From positions 4,712,001 to 4,776,000 of the forward strand of contig NC_039489.1 of NCBI RefSeq assembly GCF_003590095.1: a DNA stretch of 64,000 nucleotides, read 5' to 3'. Of the stretch, positions 61,796 through 64,000 are shown piece after piece. Position 1 is the first letter of the stretch. Each line of letters opens with the position of its first letter. The notes beneath the pieces are model-generated. The model did no database searches. It had not been told where the DNA came from and was given only the letters and a program-made list of their open reading frames with translations. Both the position numbers and the translations under genes were made by a program. This DNA comes from Trichoplusia ni (Eukaryota > Arthropoda > Insecta > Lepidoptera > Noctuidae).

Positions 61796-62224
61796 TGTAA
61801 AAATAGATCGACCCACGCCACTTCAATTTTTTCAGACTCAATTTAATATTCCAAACTGGATTCGGGCAAAATCCTTAATTATACACTTGTAGTTAATCCA
61901 TCGCCGCTCAAAGCTTACTTTCGCTCCATTTTATCATTTGCTAAGTGTCCCGACTTTTTAGGTATCTTCCATTTTAAATATCTTGAATCAGGTAAAATGA
62001 CAGAAACCTTTTTTAGTATGTAGCAAGGTACCACCAACAAACTGCTTTACAATTTGGTATTTAGTTTGGCTTTCAAGAAAAATAACTTTAACGTAATTTG
62101 TTACCCATATCTGTGAAAGTCCAATTTGAAAACAAACTTTTGGGGATATCAGATCATAATAAACAAATCGCCATTTTTTAATATGCCTCCTAAATCATTG
62201 AAAGCCGAGAAGACAAGTATAAGG

Positions 62225-62355
62225 CACAAAAATCACAGTGGTTTTGGTGATCTACTTGGGTTCGATGCCCGCTTAGGTCAACTGTTAAGTGATCCATGAA
62301 CGTTTGTTCTGAGAGTGCCCTATACATGTGACTTGAAAGTTTATTAGCAAAACAC
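62225..62355 (+). repeat. tRNA-derived SINE fragment upstream of the small frame
   Basis: ACTTGGGTTCGATGCCCGC is a good B box. GATCCATGAACGTTTGTTC and ACATGTGACTTGAAAG are body words shared with 24760 and 34840. It ends about 20 bp before the TATA-like box of the next feature. Confidence 0.65.
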
Positions 62356-62542
62356 CCATCCCCCACTCTTCCTTTAAATATAAATACCTGCCTAGCAGTC
62401 GTTTTACTTAAACAAAGAGATCTTAATTTAAAATTTAGACAATATTCAGCCTAGGTACATCTCCCACTCAACATTATCAATCAAAACTTAACACCAGAAC
62501 CGTCACTTGGATTAGTCAAACCTTAATCCCAAATCCCAATCC

Positions 62543-62779
62543 ATGGCTGAAACTAAAACAACTAATACTAAATGGGTAATTAGGGCAGCACGAACTATTA
62601 TATCATCAATGTTACCACGAACACCGGCAGCGTTCGTGGTAAAGTTGGGGATTGATGTGTTCGCCAACATTCATCGCTGTCTGCGTACAGGTATCCTTGT
62701 CACAAATGCTTTAATTAAAGTTTCGATTGCTTTTAAAGTGTTCAAGACTTGGTACAAGAAGTTCAGCTGGTATCTCTAA
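62543..62779 (+). CDS. Possible small protein of 78 residues, unrecognised
   Basis: I do not recognise this protein. It starts at ATG in a strong context (CAATCCATGGC) and ends in TAA. The DNA is less AT-rich than its surroundings. The product has no signal peptide. Residues 11-24 and 26-66 alternate hydrophobic and basic or polar residues (IRAARTIISSML, AAFVVKLGIDVFANI, GILVTNALIKVSIAFKVF), suggesting amphipathic helices, and the end is basic-aromatic (KTWYKKFSWYL). There is one Cys at 46. A TATA-like TATAAATA lies at 62379-62386 and an AATAAA near 63064. No splice sites are needed. It could be a real short single-exon gene, an unannotated repeat product, or chance; many frames of this length exist in the window, so confidence is low. 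Confidence 0.3.
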   Translation: MAETKTTNTKWVIRAARTIISSMLPRTPAAFVVKLGIDVFANIHRCLRTGILVTNALIKVSIAFKVFKTWYKKFSWYL

Positions 62780-62979
62780 GTTTGTGTCTAAGTCTAGATA
62801 GATTGAGGTGTTGATTAGCGGTGTTTGAATTTGTGCTGGAATTGTTTCATTAGATGTCTTAGTATAGTCTTCTACTCAAGCTGGAGGTTTCTTGAAGAGC
62901 TTTAGATTCATCGAATTTTGCCTTCTTTTTACGATTTTCATCCCAAAGGCTAAAACGAAACACCGATTCTCCACCATCG

Positions 62980-63125
62980 GTAGGTCTGTCGCCAGGCTGT
63001 GTCTCATGCACCGTGATAGTGAGACAGTTGTTTCAAGGATGAGGTTTCTGGTACGGCTGTAAGAATAAATACTAAAAATATTATCTCAGCGTCACAAATC
63101 CAACTTACACTTGACTGGTTTTACT
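62980..63125 (+). repeat. Family B repeat copy
   Basis: GTAGGTCTGTCGCCAGGCTG, CACCGTGATAGTGAGACAG and, at the end, AACTTACACTTGACTGG follow in family order. Confidence 0.6.
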
Positions 63126-63129
63126 TTAA

Positions 63130-63850
63130 CTCTACCACATCGGAATTTAAAAGGTGGAGTCATTAACCACAAGACGTACCCAGATTTAGGTGACGTACCC
63201 AGAGTTAAATGTAGGAGACACCGGGGTGGAGACCTACACCGTTCATTTAAATTTGAAATCCTTTAACAAACTATAAGTACCTATTGGTTTGCAATATAAA
63301 GTTTCTTTGTTATAATTTTAAGAAGGCAATATACAGATACCCTATTACAGCACTTTTTTAAGAAAATAATATATTTTTTAAATCAGAGACGCCTTATAAG
63401 CAACTTGTAATAAGAAGCTGTGAGGCAATTTAAAAGAAAATACAACGTCATTCATTTTGCATTAACTTAACACCTTGTTATTTTTCAAATAAGTGTGTAC
63501 CGTTACAAACTTATCAAAGAACTCGTTTTTTTTTCTTTTAAATCTTGGAATATTATATTATTATAATAAATATTATTATTGGTGTATATGTTATAGATAT
63601 TACGAAAGTAAATAATTGGCCTCTGGCTCTTTTGAAATCTGTCGATGAACTAAATAGTTTTTTTTGTCAGTAACTCTATTATGCTTAAAGGCTTTATCTA
63701 TTGCAAAACTAGGTTTATGGTTTGTATTGCATCAAGCAAAGCCTTAAGCCTTCAAGCCATGTGAAACGTGAGAGCTTTTAAACACCATAGAATAAAAGCA
63801 TAATGAAAACAAATAAAATACTTTCAGTCGAAATTGAGTTTCAAGGAATA
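63130..63850. other. Intergenic AT-rich DNA, nothing recognised
   Basis: No frame or repeat was identified. A small direct repeat ACGTACCCAGA lies near 63174 and 63193. Confidence 0.4.
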
Positions 63851-63869
63851 AAAAAGTCGGTATGAAAAC

Positions 63870-63995
63870 TAGATCTTGTCCGATTCTCAGACCTACTAAA
63901 AAATAAACCAAATACAAAACGTCATTAGAAATCAATCGAACTGTTTCGGAGGAGTTCAATTTCGTACATCGTCATAAGAGAATTTAATATATTTG
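63870..63995 (+). repeat. Copy of the 19194 repeat, head missing
   Basis: CGATTCTCAGACCTACTAAA, CTGTTTCGGAGGAGTTC and a TTTAATATATTTGATAAA end match the order at 19233-19352. It runs to the window edge. Confidence 0.55.
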
Positions 63996-64000
63996 ATAAA

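Overview
The window looks like AT-rich nuclear DNA of a moth or butterfly, most likely noctuid-like. The signs are one insect-type odorant receptor gene with canonical GT-AG introns, and many dispersed repeats of the kinds known from Lepidoptera: RTE-type LINE 3' ends, tRNA-derived SINEs and MITEs. There is no bacterial-style gene packing. Almost all other open frames are short, AT-driven and unconvincing.

Layout: 1-8.5 kb is intergenic and holds old repeats, including a 370-bp TA-flanked inverted-repeat element at 7901-8270. 8.57-13.9 kb is the one well-supported protein gene, a five-exon minus-strand odorant receptor that I could join from start to stop (402 aa, all junctions in frame). Its 2.4-kb first intron carries several transposon pieces. 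14-27 kb is gene-poor: LINE and SINE fragments, a SINE with a perfect 16-bp target-site duplication (around 21.8-22.0 kb), and a 5S-rRNA-like SINE inserted into an RTE LINE remnant with a 13-bp duplication (23.26-23.61 kb). 27.3-27.9 kb is a Penelope-like element remnant with a GIY-YIG-type C-terminus between perfect 74-bp inverted repeats. 28-38 kb is mostly unannotatable AT-rich DNA. 38.5-40.0 kb is a complete non-autonomous hAT-like element with an 8-bp duplication. 40-57 kb is sparse, with scattered SINE copies. 57-64 kb holds an RTE LINE C-terminus, further repeats, and a small 78-codon frame with a good start context and an upstream TATA-like box (62.5 kb), which may be an undescribed small protein.

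Repeat family names used below: Family A = copies starting near CTAGCTGTTGCCCGCGAC. Family B = copies holding a GTCTGTCACCAGGCT-like core and often a TCAAGTGxGAGTCxGACTCGC-like block. Family C = copies holding AGCGAGACAGCGCTATA-like words. 5S-SINE = copies with a 5S-rRNA-like head and a long unique body ending in GATGATG-like sequence. G-SINE = GC-rich family with a GTGCTACGTCATCCGCG-like core. tRNA-SINE = copies with a tRNA B-box-like GGTTCGAxxCC. These names are mine, not database names.

Only the receptor gene is functionally interpretable: it would act in an olfactory neuron membrane with the co-receptor Orco, which is encoded elsewhere. The rest of the window is mainly a record of transposition.
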